Assembly: GCF_900313065.1 (NCBI RefSeq)
Contig: NZ_OMPU01000005.1
Location: 72,224 to 136,223, forward strand
Reading direction: 5' to 3'
Source: Kiloniella sp. EL199
Lineage (GTDB): Bacteria; Pseudomonadota; Alphaproteobacteria; Kiloniellales; Kiloniellaceae
DNA length: 64,000 nt
Shown: positions 1 to 8,974 of the stretch, piece by piece
Layout: every line of letters starts with the position of its first letter
Numbering within the stretch: position 1 is the stretch's first letter
Program-made: the position numbers and the translations under genes
Notes under the pieces: generated by a model
Told to the model about the DNA's origin: nothing
Database searches by the model: none
The model's input: the letters and a program-made list of their open reading frames with translations, nothing else

Positions 1-677
1 ATAAGCCCCGTGATAAGTAAGCTCCAGTTGGGGGTGAACAAAAAGGTTAATGGCCCAAGAATGGCCCCGAGAATTAGAGCTGTCGGACGTCCCGGTTGGG
101 TAAAGTCAGCAAGAAAAACCAGCATAAAGTAAACCGGGTTCAGGAAGACCAACCCCATTGTTACCTCTACTGGTAACAGGCCGGGAAGGTGATATCCAAT
201 ATATGTGGCGAACATACAAACCGACCATAGAGGAACAACAAAGCCGGTAAAGTATGGCAGGCGTTGTTCTTCTGGTAATTTTGGGCACTGTTTCATTGCC
301 GCTGCCCATCCCGTAACGGCGATGAAGTTGCTCATGAAGTAATAAACAATTTTGGGCGTTGTTTTATTTCGGATAAAGGGCATTAAAACAATAGTCATGG
401 GCATCAGACGGCAATTAATCAAAGCAACTGCCGCGGCAATTACGAACAGGGATGCGTTGATTGCGTAGAGTTCCATCGTGGCGATTTGCCCGGGCACGGC
501 CCAGTTAACGGCCGTTGAAATAAGGGCGTGCCAGACTTGCAACCCGGTTTCACTGACCAGAGCACCAAACCCCATATAGGTGCTGCCCAATATGAGTGCT
601 GGTATTGTGAGAGCATCTTTTGCTCCCTTGATATAAGCGGCTTGTCTAGAGCCAAAATCATCAGGTGTGTCGTGCAT
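1..677 (-). CDS. azlC: AzlC-family branched-chain amino acid permease (partial)
   Basis: Large subunit of an AzlCD-type exporter of branched-chain amino acids in the inner membrane. The ATG is at 677 and the frame stays open to the left edge, so about 225 N-terminal residues are visible and the C-terminus is cut off. The N-terminal stretch (GAKDALTIPALILGSTYMGF, then several hydrophobic segments and the NCRLMPMTIVLMPF region) is typical of AzlC. The small partner AzlD would be expected just beyond position 1. The 122-bp gap to the histidine kinase on the same strand should hold its promoter. Family assignment is confident; substrate is inferred from the family. Confidence 0.82.
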   Translation of the reverse strand, partial: MHDTPDDFGSRQAAYIKGAKDALTIPALILGSTYMGFGALVSETGLQVWHALISTAVNWAVPGQIATMELYAINASLFVIAAAVALINCRLMPMTIVLMPFIRNKTTPKIVYYFMSNFIAVTGWAAAMKQCPKLPEEQRLPYFTGFVVPLWSVCMFATYIGYHLPGLLPVEVTMGLVFLNPVYFMLVFLADFTQPGRPTALILGAILGPLTFLFTPNWSLLITGL

Positions 678-799
678 ACCCGGCTTTAGACTCCGGATTA
701 AAAAGAAGAGACCAAAAGCCTAGCACAGAGGATGGAATGAAAGCATCTGTTTTGTGCGGTGCAAAATATTTCAGGTAAAATAGTACGTCGTCGAGGGGA

Positions 800-2368
800 T
801 CAAGAGGGTAATATTCTGGAGCCTGGTAGAACACATTTAACCGAGGTTCCTTTGCCTGGATCGCTCGTCATTTCCAGCTCACCGCCGTGTAGTCTGACTA
901 ATCCTTGTGCCAAGGGGAGGCCAAGACCTGTGCCATCGAACTGTCGACTTAGGGTGCTATCAATCTGTGCAAAGGGTTCAAAGGCTTTTGGTATGTCTTC
1001 TTCAGACATCCCAATGCCGGTATCCATGACGATAAATTCGAAATCGCCATCATCATTAACCCCACCAGCAAGTTCTACGATGCCGCCAGATGGTGTGAAC
1101 TTGACTGAATTGGCGAGCAAATTGATAAGAACTTGCTTGAGTTTGCGCTGGTCTGCATGAAGCATTGGCAGTTTCGAGGGCAGGGAAAGTTTAAGTTTCA
1201 ATCCTGCATTTTCAGCGCGCTCAATCATCAGGCGTTGAACGGATACGGCCAGCTTCAGCGGGTCCGTTGCATCCTCCAGTAACTCTAGCTTGCCAGCTTC
1301 AATTTTTGCCACGTCAAGGATATCATTGATCACGCTTAGAAGGTGGCGGGCAGAAGTATGAATGTCGTGAGAATATTCGTGATATTGCTTGTTCCCAAGA
1401 GGTCCCAAAAGCTGTGATGACATCATCTCGGAAAAGCCGATAATGGCGTTAAGAGGCGTACGAAGTTCGTGGCTCATATTCGCCAAAAACTCTGATTTTG
1501 CCCTGTTGGCTACTTCTGCTGTTTCTTTGGCTGTTCTAAGGGCACCTTGTTGATACTGTTGCTCGGTTACATCTCTGGCGCTACCCCGGTAACCTGCATA
1601 AGCCTTGGTTTCGTTGGTATAAAAAGCAAGGCCACTTACTAGAAAAACACGCTCTTCACCTGATCTGCTCAGAACTGTCAGTTGTTCATCTCTAAAAGGT
1701 TTATGGGGCCCTGTTGCTTTGGTGTTTGCAAATATATGATTCGGTTCTTCTACAATGAGATCTTTGATACTGCGACCCAAAAGCTCACTTGGGTGATACC
1801 CCAGGGCCTTTTGGACCTGTGGTGAAACATAGGTAAAGTTTAGATCTTTGTCTGTTTCCCATGTCCAGTCAGAAACCAGTCGACTCATGTCATTCAGGCG
1901 ATTTTGCACAGAGTCCAGAATTTTCTTGAGTTGAGCATTTTCGTCATGAGGGCGTAAAACGACGGCAGTTGCACCGGGGTGTACGTTTGTTGCACTTATA
2001 AAATGGTAAGAAGCTAGATAGTGTCGAGCTTTTTTATTAACAATAATCGTATATTCATCAGGGTTACTACCACCAGCCGATTTTATGGCTTTTATTTCTG
2101 CGGGACTGTATGGAGGGGCAATTGCATTTTCGATCAAGCCTGCCTCTTCCATTTCCGTGGCGATCATTTCATAGGCTTCGTTCGCGAAGATTACCTGACC
2201 TTCATTACTGATGACACAGGTCGGGGGGCCGTTGTGAACGATATCATTTTTTAGTGCCGAAATAATTTCGAATGAACTGCTTAAGTTATAGGGAAGGCCA
2301 GTATTTTTACCTTTCGTATCGCGATCCTTGGGAAGCTTGACGATACGACCCTTCGTTTCCTTTACCAT
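800..2368 (-). CDS. Soluble PAS-domain sensor histidine kinase
   Basis: About 522 residues with no evident membrane segment, so probably a cytoplasmic sensor kinase. Domain order: a weak N-terminal PAS-like region (about 35-130), a clear PAS/PAC (about 165-275, ending SARDVTEQ), a HisKA dimerisation domain with the phospho-acceptor His in ANMSHELRTPLNAIIGFSE, then a HATPase with N box (INLLANSVKFTP), G1 (DTGIGMSEEDI) and G2 (GTGLGLPLAQ). It has no receiver domain, and no response regulator is adjacent. Its ATG at 2368 overlaps the TGA of the DUF2336 gene (TGATG), so the two are translationally coupled; a GTG lies one codon upstream. The HisKA core closely resembles that of the kinase at 36141-38321. 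Confidence 0.92.
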   Translation of the reverse strand: MVKETKGRIVKLPKDRDTKGKNTGLPYNLSSSFEIISALKNDIVHNGPPTCVISNEGQVIFANEAYEMIATEMEEAGLIENAIAPPYSPAEIKAIKSAGGSNPDEYTIIVNKKARHYLASYHFISATNVHPGATAVVLRPHDENAQLKKILDSVQNRLNDMSRLVSDWTWETDKDLNFTYVSPQVQKALGYHPSELLGRSIKDLIVEEPNHIFANTKATGPHKPFRDEQLTVLSRSGEERVFLVSGLAFYTNETKAYAGYRGSARDVTEQQYQQGALRTAKETAEVANRAKSEFLANMSHELRTPLNAIIGFSEMMSSQLLGPLGNKQYHEYSHDIHTSARHLLSVINDILDVAKIEAGKLELLEDATDPLKLAVSVQRLMIERAENAGLKLKLSLPSKLPMLHADQRKLKQVLINLLANSVKFTPSGGIVELAGGVNDDGDFEFIVMDTGIGMSEEDIPKAFEPFAQIDSTLSRQFDGTGLGLPLAQGLVRLHGGELEMTSDPGKGTSVKCVLPGSRILPS

Positions 2369-3531
2369 CACGATGCCTTTGCCCCACTTGCCGATTTTTT
2401 ACCTGTGGAGGCTGTATCGATTTCACTTATTGCGTTTTGATACTTGGGATCCATTCGCCAGGAATCAGTAATTAACTGAGCATCATCTTTACTGACTTTG
2501 TCGTAGATAAGCATTGCCCGGGAAAGGTCTCGCGGATCTGTTTTGTGACCACGGGGATTCCCTTTCCGACTTAGTAAAAAGATGGTGGCAAATGTTTGTT
2601 TAGGTATCTCCATGGCAAGACATAGAATTGCAATACCTTCGCCTTTGGTTTCATAGAGGGCTTTTCGCAAGCCGCCTGGCCTAAAGCCACTCATTTCACA
2701 GAACATACTTTCAAATAATTCAACTTCGCCTTGTCGAAGAGCCTGAACCAGACTGTCAATGGTTAACAAGTTGTTTTGTTTTAATTTCTGGGCGAGTTTT
2801 GTCGACGGGGCATGGAGTTTCGGAGAAACCCTGTCCTGATCGACAAGTTTGTGAATGCCAGACTGGATTTTGTTATCAACTTCCTGAATGTCCACCGGGA
2901 AATTCTTGATGATGTGTGATCTCAGGGCTGCGGATACCCACCAGTACATGCGTTCTGCCAGGTGAGCGGGCAGGTCCTCCCGGTTAACCAGAGGTTCTTG
3001 AAAATCGTCAATACGCCGGGATTGGTCTGCGAGGTATTCAAGTGTAAGTTCTGAAATAGTCGCATTTTTGTTTTCTAGCAGGGTTTTGATGACGTCTTTT
3101 TTTCCTGTATTAACAAGGGCATCAGAAACTTCACTGCTGAGTTCATTTCGAAGTGCTATTGAAAGCTGATGTTGATGCGTGCGTGATTTAATAATATCGA
3201 CCAGATCTTGATCCTGAAGGATATTACTGTTCATTAAAATGGGGCGAGCAACTTCAATGTCGTCATTTGCGAGCATTAAAATCAATTCATGGGGAACGGT
3301 TTTTGTTGAGGCAAGTTCTTCACTTAATGCCTGTCGTACAAGTTGCTCAACATCACTTATCAATTTACTCAGGATGTCAGTCATCAAAGCTCTTTCCAGT
3401 TCGGAAAGAACACGTTCTTCTTCTGAGAAAAGTTGCCCTATCGTACGCGCAAGCGTCTTCCGACCCTTGACCGAACGGTCAAGTGCCATAGCCAGCAACT
3501 TTTGCAAGTTATTATCCTGGTCTTCCGGCAA
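2368..3531 (-). CDS. DUF2336 domain-containing protein
   Basis: About 387 residues, alpha-helical and repeat-like. The pattern VARPIL...SNILQDQDLVDII...HQLSIALR...VSDALV is typical of DUF2336 proteins of alphaproteobacteria, whose biochemical role is not settled. The frame opens further upstream to a GTG at 3639, but that start lacks a Shine-Dalgarno sequence and adds a Cys-rich, unconserved-looking leader. TTG at 3531 has AAGGAAG 11 nt upstream and places the protein just before the domain. The stop overlaps the start of the histidine kinase, so this is the first gene of a two-gene operon. Function is unknown; coupling suggests it works with that kinase. Confidence 0.82.
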   Translation of the reverse strand: MPEDQDNNLQKLLAMALDRSVKGRKTLARTIGQLFSEEERVLSELERALMTDILSKLISDVEQLVRQALSEELASTKTVPHELILMLANDDIEVARPILMNSNILQDQDLVDIIKSRTHQHQLSIALRNELSSEVSDALVNTGKKDVIKTLLENKNATISELTLEYLADQSRRIDDFQEPLVNREDLPAHLAERMYWWVSAALRSHIIKNFPVDIQEVDNKIQSGIHKLVDQDRVSPKLHAPSTKLAQKLKQNNLLTIDSLVQALRQGEVELFESMFCEMSGFRPGGLRKALYETKGEGIAILCLAMEIPKQTFATIFLLSRKGNPRGHKTDPRDLSRAMLIYDKVSKDDAQLITDSWRMDPKYQNAISEIDTASTGKKSASGAKAS

Positions 3532-3639
3532 GGGAATCCCCGCTTCCTTATACCCCGGTGCGCTACATGCGCGTTCACAGCCATTATTGGCTGTATTGGT
3601 CCTTATTATACAAGTGAATCGGCTACCAGGCAGACTCAC

Positions 3640-3976
3640 TTGTTAACAAACAATTACGACAAAATTTATGAAAATAGTCTTAACTTTTTCGTTAATCTAT
3701 TAGGTGATTTTTAGATGCAGGTTTAATAGATACTAAATATAGTAGTTTGGTTGTGTAGTTGATGGCAAGTTCTGTATGGTTAATAAAAGTTTCATCAAAA
3801 GAATCGACCTAAATATACAACGAGAAAATCCTGGATGATTAGTTGGTGATAACTTATGCGTTATGATGCCGAATATTTATTCTCTTAAAAAGAGTTGTTG
3901 ATTTGAAATATTATCTGATGCGACTTTTTCAGTTGCGATTAACGTATTGTTTACAAGATTTGGTCATTCTGCTCTG
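3640..3976. promoter_or_regulatory. AT-rich divergent intergenic region
   Basis: About 340 bp, strongly AT-rich, between the minus-strand DUF2336/kinase operon and a small plus-strand ORF. It should contain promoters in both directions. I could not pick a convincing -35/-10 pair, terminator or RNA gene. A small inverted repeat (TTAAC, spacer, GTTAA) sits at about 3680-3695. Confidence 0.35.
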
Positions 3977-4237
3977 ATGAAAGTTTCCAATAAAACGAGT
4001 GCTGGCTTCTTTTCGGATGTACTATCTGACGGAATAACAAAGCGTCAGCCATCTAAAATTAAGAAAGAAACGGCTCCAGCACGGTTGACGGTTGAAAAGG
4101 CACTTAAGCCCTTTACCGGTGATCTCAGGAGTTTCGGTATTACCGAGCGTCTTAAAGAGCTTTTTGAAGCAGCGAAAATCGCAGCTGAATCCGGTAAAAT
4201 AATGCCACGAGGATCATTCTTGAATATTACGGTGTGA
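3977..4237 (+). CDS. Hypothetical protein, 86 aa
   Basis: Small ORF without a recognised family. From ATG 3977 it encodes about 86 residues; an in-frame TTG at 3947 would add ten. Neither start has a good ribosome-binding site. The C-terminal half (RSFGITERLKELFEAAKIAA) looks like real amphipathic helix and the third-codon composition resembles neighbouring genes, which favours coding. No signal peptide or membrane segment is seen. It stands alone, 152 bp before the Nudix gene. Confidence 0.45.
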   Translation: MKVSNKTSAGFFSDVLSDGITKRQPSKIKKETAPARLTVEKALKPFTGDLRSFGITERLKELFEAAKIAAESGKIMPRGSFLNITV

Positions 4238-4389
4238 CAGCAACAATAGTATTGTTTCCAGCGGTATTCGTGTTCTTTTAGTATTTCCATTCGCTATTCA
4301 TTCATACGTATATATTTATGAAAGCACTTATCGTGTCTGGGAAATACAATTTTCTTGCTCTCAGGTCGTAGCGCGGACATGCTGATCGT

Positions 4390-4941
4390 ATGAACAATGA
4401 TGATCATTTACACATTCCATCGGATGCGTCTTTTTCCCGTCGAATTCCTGATCAGGATGACAGGGAACGAATAGTTTGCGATACCTGTGATTATGTTATC
4501 TATGAAAACCCCAAAATTGTTGTTGGGGTTGTTGCCGCGTGGCACGAAAAAATCCTGTTGGTTAAAAGAGAGATAGAGCCAAGGCGTGGATATTGGTCAC
4601 TTCCTGCTGGTTATTTGGAGCTTAATGAAACAGCGGAAGAAGGCGCAGTCAGGGAAGCTTGGGAAGAGGCGAGAGCAAAGTTGATCATTGATCAAATTCT
4701 TGCCGTTTATTCTATTCCTCGTATTAGCCAAATTCAGATAATTTATCGTGCCAAGTTGTCCAATCCGAAAGTATCTGCTGGGCCAGAAAGTCAAGAAGTC
4801 GAGTTATTTGGCTGGGAAGATATTCCGTGGTCTGACTTGGCTTTTCCGACGGTTGAGTGGGCGCTTAACCAATATCATTCTGTCCGCAATAGAAATGCGT
4901 TTCCTCCCTTTGCTAATCCCATTGGTTCTGAAATCCTTTAA
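4390..4941 (+). CDS. NUDIX hydrolase with degenerate N-terminal zinc ribbon
   Basis: 183 residues. The Nudix box is complete: GYLELNETAEEGAVREAWEE, matching the GX5EX7REUXEEXGU pattern that binds the catalytic divalent metal. Family members cleave nucleoside diphosphates linked to another moiety. The N-terminus resembles the short zinc ribbon of NudC-like proteins (ERIVCDTCDYVIYENPKIVVG), but only one CxxC pair is present; the first pair is missing from the IPSDASFSRRIPD stretch. Zinc binding there is therefore doubtful. Substrate cannot be named. It appears monocistronic. Confidence 0.88.
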   Translation: MNNDDHLHIPSDASFSRRIPDQDDRERIVCDTCDYVIYENPKIVVGVVAAWHEKILLVKREIEPRRGYWSLPAGYLELNETAEEGAVREAWEEARAKLIIDQILAVYSIPRISQIQIIYRAKLSNPKVSAGPESQEVELFGWEDIPWSDLAFPTVEWALNQYHSVRNRNAFPPFANPIGSEIL

Positions 4942-4987
4942 GGTTTGTTTTTGGTGATTTATCAAGTTGTAATGCCTGTTAAAATGA

Positions 4988-5200
4988 TTGGTGGCGTTAT
5001 TGGGGCGTGCGCAAATTAAGTTGGATTATAGCCGGACTGAAAAGCCGTTGATTTTGGCACCTGAATTCTGGGTTGAAGAATTTTCCTTAACATTGATTAC
5101 CATTACACCAAGTAAAAAGGTTACTGTTTCCGTGACTGAGACTGTTGAAGAAAAAGGGCAGGTGCAGTTGAGATCTCACGTAATGTTTAAGAAGCGGTGA
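4988..5200 (+). CDS. Possible small protein, 70 aa (doubtful)
   Basis: Open frame from TTG 4988 to TGA 5200 with a beta-rich, charged C-terminal half (SVTETVEEKGQVQLRSH). It has no recognised domain and no clear ribosome-binding site. The last 14 bases overlap the 3' end of the convergent LysR gene. It could be a small real gene, the decayed end of a longer one, or chance. Confidence 0.22.
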   Translation: MVALLGRAQIKLDYSRTEKPLILAPEFWVEEFSLTLITITPSKKVTVSVTETVEEKGQVQLRSHVMFKKR

Positions 5201-6125
5201 TGGCTACTGATGAGCCCTTTTTATTTTCTGTTCTGAGACTTGCTATAAAACACTTTCTAAAGGCATCAAGAACAGGAGAAGGGTGTGTACCTGCCCTGAC
5301 AATTAAGTCAAAAGTTGATTTATAACCTAATTTCTGAGGGTTCAGTGCTTTCATTTCTCCATCCTCAACCCATTTCTGGGCGAGATGATCGGGGAGATGG
5401 GCAAGGAAATGCCCGGAAAGTATCAGGTAAACAAGCCCTTCCATTTGGTATGATAAGGCACCTGATCCTATTGTTTTAATGTTTGAAGGGTGAGGGCGAC
5501 CTGCTGTGTAGCCGCGTTGAGCAATCTTGTAATCTGCTAAGCCTTGAGGTTTTAGCTTATCGGTATTCTTGTGAAAAAGAGGGTGCTTTGAGCCGCAGTA
5601 CAGGATTTGATTTTCCGTAAAAAGTGGTTGGTAATGAAGACCGGGTAGGTGTTTGGGAAAAGCACCTATTGCAATATCCAAACGCTGGTCAAGCACTTCT
5701 CTCTCTAACAGGTTGGGAGGAAGAATATTGATTGTTGCCTCTATTTTTCCTTCCAAATTGAATAGCTCATGCAAACTTTGTGAGATTGAAGAGTTGGGGT
5801 GGGTAATTAGGTTGTCTGTAATGCCCAATGAGAGTTTGCCGCTTAGTTCTTGGCGGAGATCATGAACCTCATTGGTGAAGCCATCAATCTGATTAAAAAG
5901 TGTTTTAGCGGCGCTATAAACACGCTCTCCTTCTTTGGTCAAAGAAAAGCCTGTTCGTCCGCGCTGACATAGGCGCATACCAAGTCGGGTTTCGAGGTCC
6001 GACATTTGAATACTGATTGTCGAGATGCTGATATTCAACTCGGCCTGTGCTTGTGAAAAACCGCCGCAGTCAGCCACAGTTAGGAAAACGCGGAGCTGGC
6101 GGAGGTCCAGACTATCTAATTTCAT
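5187..6125 (-). CDS. LysR-family transcriptional regulator
   Basis: 312 residues, the usual LTTR length. The N-terminal winged HTH occupies about residues 5-65 (RQLRVFLTVADCGGFSQAQAELNISISTISIQMSDLE form), followed by a two-lobed substrate-binding domain (about 95-300). It is divergent from the ureohydrolase at 6223 across a 97-bp AT-rich gap, the classic arrangement in which an LTTR controls its divergent neighbour and itself. Regulation of the ureohydrolase is inferred. The inducer is unknown, plausibly the guanidino substrate. Confidence 0.9.
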   Translation of the reverse strand: MKLDSLDLRQLRVFLTVADCGGFSQAQAELNISISTISIQMSDLETRLGMRLCQRGRTGFSLTKEGERVYSAAKTLFNQIDGFTNEVHDLRQELSGKLSLGITDNLITHPNSSISQSLHELFNLEGKIEATINILPPNLLEREVLDQRLDIAIGAFPKHLPGLHYQPLFTENQILYCGSKHPLFHKNTDKLKPQGLADYKIAQRGYTAGRPHPSNIKTIGSGALSYQMEGLVYLILSGHFLAHLPDHLAQKWVEDGEMKALNPQKLGYKSTFDLIVRAGTHPSPVLDAFRKCFIASLRTENKKGSSVAITAS

Positions 6126-6222
6126 GCTTTGATTTTTCTCAAAGTAAATTTTATTATTTTATAATTTCTTTAAGTTACTTCCAAAGTCACACTATTGGCG
6201 AGTTTTATTTTGGGAGGCAAGA

Positions 6223-7185
6223 ATGAGCAACGTTACGGAACTACCACCAGACGGAATGGATTTACCTAGATTTAGTGGTATTGCAACTTTTATGAGATTG
6301 CCACATGTCACTGACTTCACGGGGTATGATATTGGCATTATCGGTGTTCCTTGGGATGCTGGTGTTACCAATCGACCAGGGACGCGTCATGGTCCGCGTC
6401 AACTCAGGGATATGTCGAGTCTTATCCGCAGATATAACGGGGCAACCTGGGTTGCTCCCTTTGATGATTGCCGGATCGCCGACTTTGGGGATGTGAAAGT
6501 CAACCCTGTTGATCTCGATATGACAATGCAGCGCGTCACGGACTATATGGCGAGTGTTCGTGAAGCTGGTGTCATGCCAATGGTGGCAGGTGGAGATCAC
6601 ATGATCTCGCTTCCGATACTACGTGGACTTGTTGCTGATACCGGACCTGTAGGTATGGTGCATTTTGATGCCCATATGGATGTAAACGACAGCTATTTCG
6701 GTGGGAGTAAATTGACCCATGGCACGCCTTTTCGACGCGCAATAGAAGAGGGTTTACTTGATCCAAAGCGGGTTGTGCAGGTCGGAATACGGGGGTCGCG
6801 ATATGACCGCTCTGATGAAGAATATGCACAAGAGGTTGGCATAAGAGTTATCACGATTGAAGAGTATTTTGATCTTGGAATTCAAGAGGTTATTAAGGAA
6901 ATTCACCGTGTGGTTGGAGGTCAAGGAACCTATGTGACCTTTGATATCGATGCGTTGGACCCTTGTTATGCGCCCGGGACCGGCACACCTGAAATAGGTG
7001 GGTATACACCATTTGATGCGCAGGTGATGATAAGATCGCTTGGCGATTTAAATCTGATTGGTGCAGATTTGGTTGAGGTATCTCCGCCATTTGATCAATC
7101 AGGTGGCACGGCAATCGTTGGTGTCAATCTAATGTTTGAGCTGATCTGCGTACTTTCGCAGGCGCGATGCCGACAAAAGACATGA
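6223..7185 (+). CDS. speB: Agmatinase-family ureohydrolase
   Basis: 320 residues of the arginase/agmatinase superfamily, binuclear-Mn enzymes that release urea from guanidino compounds. Metal ligands are visible in order: GGDH (about residue 125), DAHMD (about 150) and DIDALDP (about 240). THGTPFRR and the GTGTPEIGG segment fit the agmatinase/guanidinobutyrase/guanidinopropionase subgroup rather than arginase, so the substrate could be agmatine or a guanidino acid. The ATG at 6223 is preceded by a strong GGGAGG. The divergent LysR gene is the likely regulator. The symbol is a family-level guess. Confidence 0.85.
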   Translation: MSNVTELPPDGMDLPRFSGIATFMRLPHVTDFTGYDIGIIGVPWDAGVTNRPGTRHGPRQLRDMSSLIRRYNGATWVAPFDDCRIADFGDVKVNPVDLDMTMQRVTDYMASVREAGVMPMVAGGDHMISLPILRGLVADTGPVGMVHFDAHMDVNDSYFGGSKLTHGTPFRRAIEEGLLDPKRVVQVGIRGSRYDRSDEEYAQEVGIRVITIEEYFDLGIQEVIKEIHRVVGGQGTYVTFDIDALDPCYAPGTGTPEIGGYTPFDAQVMIRSLGDLNLIGADLVEVSPPFDQSGGTAIVGVNLMFELICVLSQARCRQKT

Positions 7186-7215
7186 TTTTACGCTAGGCGG
7201 TGTATTTGATTTCAG

Positions 7216-7245
7216 AGGATCCTTAAGTTGTAACTTAAGGATCCT
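7216..7245. terminator. Perfect inverted repeat between convergent genes
   Basis: Arms of 14 nt (AGGATCCTTAAGTT and its exact complement) separated by 2 nt. It lies between the converging ends of the ureohydrolase and the periplasmic protein gene, and overlaps the stop of the latter. T-runs are short on both strands, so it is a bidirectional terminator-like hairpin rather than a textbook terminator. Confidence 0.6.
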
Positions 7246-7969
7246 TTGGGGCAAATGCCAAGCGGAACTGTTGCATCAGCATTCTTGTCAGTTGCCAGCC
7301 CTGGAGCGTTTGCTGATTGGTTGCTTCTCCGCAAGAAGCTTTATCTTGAGATGCGGCAGCTTTGTATGAAGCATCAATAACAGACGTGTCAGAAGTATCC
7401 GAGTATCTTGTTTGTAGTGCATCACTTAGCGCTTTGTAGCCAACACGCAATTGTTCTTCATACTCAGGTAAAAGATGGTTGCAAACAGCATTGGTCCCAG
7501 CCGCTGCGGCGATAATATCAATTCTTTCTTCGTCGAATTTTTTATCGCTGACATTTAACTCAAAGGTCTGTCCTGTTAGTTGCTGTGTCAGATCGCGTGC
7601 TTTTTGCAGGGAGCGCTGAATGAAACCTTGTGATTCCTGATCGCATTTGAATCGTTCGTCTCTGGATGTCTGGTAGGCTGTGCCTCGGATCATATTAAGG
7701 ACTGGCGCGTTGGTGAAGATCTTGTTGAGTGAATAATCCAGCAGATACTGTTGCCAGTAATATTCTCTGGTTTCTTCTGGGGAGAGAAGTAGGCATCTTT
7801 CTTCCAGCGCAAGGCCGGTAGCAATTTTGCCGTATTCAGTGATTACTTCATTTGAATCAAGCTGTTTTTCCAGTTCAGCATAGCTTGCTGATGTCTGTGT
7901 AATTGCAACACAAAAGACAGTGCAAACTGGGATGAGGGCTTTTATGAGCAGAGAAACAGTGCTTTTCAT
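7235..7969 (-). CDS. Hypothetical periplasmic protein, 244 aa
   Basis: The N-terminus has a signal-peptide profile (basic start, hydrophobic core, cleavage probably after TSASYA around residue 31). The mature part is mainly helical with four Cys (ERCLLL, RFKCDQ, AVCNH, KASCGE), which could form disulfides in the periplasm. I do not recognise the family. It ends in the inverted repeat at 7216-7245 and starts 28 bp downstream of ftsY on the same strand, so it may be the last gene of the dapF-mtaB-ftsY operon. Confidence 0.7.
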   Translation of the reverse strand: MKSTVSLLIKALIPVCTVFCVAITQTSASYAELEKQLDSNEVITEYGKIATGLALEERCLLLSPEETREYYWQQYLLDYSLNKIFTNAPVLNMIRGTAYQTSRDERFKCDQESQGFIQRSLQKARDLTQQLTGQTFELNVSDKKFDEERIDIIAAAAGTNAVCNHLLPEYEEQLRVGYKALSDALQTRYSDTSDTSVIDASYKAAASQDKASCGEATNQQTLQGWQLTRMLMQQFRLAFAPKDP

Positions 7970-7996
7970 TATCTTCCTATAAGGATCAATGGTGGT

Positions 7997-8938
7997 TTAG
8001 ATATTGTCTAATCCCATAAGAGAACGTGAAAAATCTTTGGCTGTAAAGGGGCGTAAATCATCGGCTGTTTCACCTACCCCGATTGCATGAACAGGTAACC
8101 CAAATTTTTCCGCTAAAGCGACCAGAATTCCCCCGCGTGCAGATCCGTCCAATTTGGTGACAACCAGACCAGTTACATCAACTAATTCTTTAAAGGTACC
8201 TACTTGAGAAACCGCATTTTGCCCTGTTGTTGCATCGAGCACCAAGACCACGTCATGGGGTGCATTTTCATCTAATTTTTTGATGACACGGATAATTTTT
8301 TGGAGTTCTGACATCAGATCGGATTTGTTGTGTAAGCGCCCGGCAGTATCTATGAGAACAACATCCGCATTTTCTGATCTTGCTTGCTCGATGGCTTCGT
8401 AAGCAAGTCCTGCTGCATCTGCACCCGTTTCTTTGGCGACAACAGGGCATCCTGTTCGTTCGCCCCAGATCTGGAGTTGTTCAATTGCTGCCGCCCTGAA
8501 AGTATCACCAGCGGCGAGCATTACTTTCAAACCTTGAGACTTGTATTGTGTGGCCAGCTTGCCAATCGTTGTCGTTTTTCCACTGCCATTGACGCCAACC
8601 ATCAAGATAATATGGGGGGATTTGGATCTATCAACATCAAGAGATGTCGCGACAGGTTCCAGTATTGTTGCGATATCTGCAGCCAGCGCTTCCGAAACTT
8701 CTTGTGGCTCAACATCTTTATTAAATCGGGTTTTTGCCAAATTACCTGTGAGCTTTGTCGCTGTTGCAACCCCAAGATCAGAGGTGATAAGAAGTTCTTC
8801 CAGCTCTTCGATACTTTCTTCGTCGAGTTTCTTCTTAGTAAATATCCCACCAATACCATCACCGAGTTTAGAGGACGAGCGGCTAAGCCCAGCTTTCAGA
8901 CGGGAAAACCAGCCACCTTTTTTCTTATCTTCACTCAT
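7997..8938 (-). CDS. ftsY: Signal recognition particle receptor FtsY
   Basis: GTPase that docks the SRP-ribosome complex at the inner membrane for co-translational insertion. About 313 residues with a short acidic/basic N-terminal tail (MSEDKKKGGWFSRLKAG) instead of the long A domain of enterics, as is usual in alphaproteobacteria. NG-domain motifs are G1 GVNGSGKTTTIGKLA, DTFRAAA, DTAGR and TKLDGSARGG. ATG 8938 is preferred; an in-frame GTG at 8950 is possible. Its SRP partner ffh is in this window at 14081. Gene order dapF-mtaB-ftsY is common in alphaproteobacteria. Confidence 0.96.
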   Translation of the reverse strand: MSEDKKKGGWFSRLKAGLSRSSSKLGDGIGGIFTKKKLDEESIEELEELLITSDLGVATATKLTGNLAKTRFNKDVEPQEVSEALAADIATILEPVATSLDVDRSKSPHIILMVGVNGSGKTTTIGKLATQYKSQGLKVMLAAGDTFRAAAIEQLQIWGERTGCPVVAKETGADAAGLAYEAIEQARSENADVVLIDTAGRLHNKSDLMSELQKIIRVIKKLDENAPHDVVLVLDATTGQNAVSQVGTFKELVDVTGLVVTKLDGSARGGILVALAEKFGLPVHAIGVGETADDLRPFTAKDFSRSLMGLDNI

Positions 8939-8974
8939 TTGGGGTATCACTCATGTTGTGGGTTTTATGTTGGG

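Noticed and set aside
759-1160. 133-residue plus-strand frame opposite the first kinase
   Set aside because: Antisense to the HATPase domain; Pro/Ser-rich and unsupported.
3680-3695. TTAA-N8-TTAA resembling a CtrA box
   Set aside because: The CtrA consensus needs a 7-base spacer; here it is 8, and the region is too AT-rich for this to be meaningful.
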